A stretch of 64,000 bases of DNA from contig NZ_JAJQVM010000013.1 of the NCBI RefSeq assembly GCF_021234875.1, positions 61,019-125,018 of the forward strand, read 5' to 3'. The DNA is from Marinibactrum halimedae. Lineage in GTDB: Bacteria > Pseudomonadota > Gammaproteobacteria > Pseudomonadales > Cellvibrionaceae. Both the position numbers and the translations under genes were made by a program. Below the pieces are notes generated by a model. It saw only the letters and a list, made by a program, of their open reading frames with translations, did no database searches and had not been told where the DNA came from. Positions 63,352 to 64,000 of the stretch are shown one piece after another (position 1 is the first letter of the stretch; each line of letters begins with the position of its first letter).

Positions 63352-64000
63352 AGGGCACCTCTAAAAATAGCCCAACTTTGATATAATCTCACTGTTCAAA
63401 AATTTCAAGAGTTTCCTTCTATGTCTCAGCCCGGCTTTTTTGATTTAGATGACAGGTATCGCAAGTTAGATGAAAAAGATCCATTAGTTCATCTCAACAA
63501 ACTGATATTTTGGGAAGCCTTTCGTCCGACCTTAAAGGAAATACGAAAGTCGAACCGAAAAAGCAATGCGGGTCGTAAAGCCTATGACGAGCTTCTGATG
63601 TTCAAAGTACTCGTACTTCAGCACTTATACAATGTATCCGATGATCAGATAGAGTACCAAATACGGGACCGCTATTCTTTTTGCCGGTTTTTAGGTCTGA
63701 CTCCATCGGACAAGGTGCCTGATGCCAAGACAGTGTGGCTGTTTAGAGAAAACCTAGTCAAAGCTGGTTTAATGAAGCGTTTGTTTTTTACTTTTGATGT
63801 TCAATTAGAGGAACACGGTTTTCAAGCAAGAAAAGGTCAAATAGTGGATGCGAGTTTTGTCGATGTTCCCAGGCAGCGCAATAAAAAGGAAGAAAACAAA
63901 CAGATAAAACGCGGTGAAACGCCTGATCGTTTTGAAAAGAATCCGAACGTTGGCGCTCAAAAAGATACGGATGCCCGCTGGGCGAAGAAGAACCAAGAGA
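63352..64000 (+). mobile_element. Left end of an IS5-family insertion sequence (cut by window edge)
   Basis: AGGGCACCTCTAAAAATAGC at 63352-63371 looks like the terminal inverted repeat of an IS5-family element. It is preceded by CTAA (63348-63351), the typical 4-bp target duplication of the family. The transposase frame begins 69 bp later. The right end is beyond the window, so the inverted repeat and target duplication cannot be checked. Confidence 0.72.
63421..64000 (+). CDS. IS5-family transposase, 5' part
   Basis: The frame is open from ATG 63421 to the window edge (193 codons) and is therefore truncated only by the edge. It reads MSQPGFFDLDDRYRKLDEKD, then LLMFKVLVLQHLYNVSDDQI, then the first catalytic Asp143 in GQIVDASFVDVPRQR, and DARWAKKN. 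These are hallmarks of DDE transposases of the IS5 group. Whether the remainder is intact is not visible. Confidence 0.92.
   Translation, partial: MSQPGFFDLDDRYRKLDEKDPLVHLNKLIFWEAFRPTLKEIRKSNRKSNAGRKAYDELLMFKVLVLQHLYNVSDDQIEYQIRDRYSFCRFLGLTPSDKVPDAKTVWLFRENLVKAGLMKRLFFTFDVQLEEHGFQARKGQIVDASFVDVPRQRNKKEENKQIKRGETPDRFEKNPNVGAQKDTDARWAKKNQE

Overview
The window reads as chromosome of a marine, polysaccharide-degrading gammaproteobacterium, probably of the Cellvibrionaceae type. This rests on moderate-to-low GC, the Pseudomonas-like order pyrD-rmf-rlmL, several TonB-dependent receptors, secreted proteins with Thr-Pro linkers and duplicated beta-rich domains, cyclic-di-GMP proteins, and a FleSR/FlrBC-type two-component pair. 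The genus assignment is inference. No rRNA, tRNA, CRISPR array or prophage was seen. The only mobile element is the left end of an IS5-type insertion sequence cut by the right edge.

Layout. 1-3.0 kb: the 3' end of hpt, a cold-shock gene behind a long hairpin-rich spacer, and a degenerate HD-GYP protein. 3.5-10.3 kb: an alpha-glucan locus with a cytoplasmic GH13 alpha-glucosidase diverging from a sugar transporter and a lipoprotein GH15 glucoamylase, with an inverted pair of palindromic operator-like sites between them. 10.5-21.1 kb: a co-directional sensory cluster between two terminators, comprising an MCP-like membrane protein, two CheX-like proteins with the same C-terminal peptide, a CheY, a membrane-bound CheA-like kinase without a CheW domain, two periplasmic binding proteins and a TonB-dependent receptor. 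21.2-26.3 kb: a Cache-PAS-GGDEF-EAL protein and a POT peptide transporter.

26.8-30.6 kb: the FleS/FleR-type pair behind a sigma-54-like promoter, and a small PA3496-like gene. 30.8-35.6 kb: a small secreted protein, then a TonB-dependent receptor whose 3' end and terminator recur downstream of an inserted AbrB/nucleotidyltransferase pair. 35.6-41.6 kb: two unrecognised acidic proteins, a secreted M12B-like metalloprotease with a Thr-Pro linker, and a lipoprotein. 41.8-50.8 kb: housekeeping genes (D-cysteine desulfhydrase-like enzyme, pyrD, rmf, rlmL, uvrB, BtuF-like protein). 51.3-60.6 kb: a multidomain di-haem protein, a chalcone-isomerase-like/TonB-C fusion, two paralogous solute-binding proteins, a DUF3833-like lipoprotein and an HExxH protein. 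60.7-64 kb: a phasin behind a PhaR-like operator, djlA, a winged-helix/nuclease-like protein and the IS end.

Most noteworthy are the sensory cluster, which looks like a self-contained chemosensory-type relay fed by periplasmic binding proteins, and the toxin-antitoxin-like cassette framed by about 133-bp direct repeats. Short in-frame tandem repeats recur in unrelated genes (6.0, 36.8, 39.9, 44.6 and 59.2 kb).
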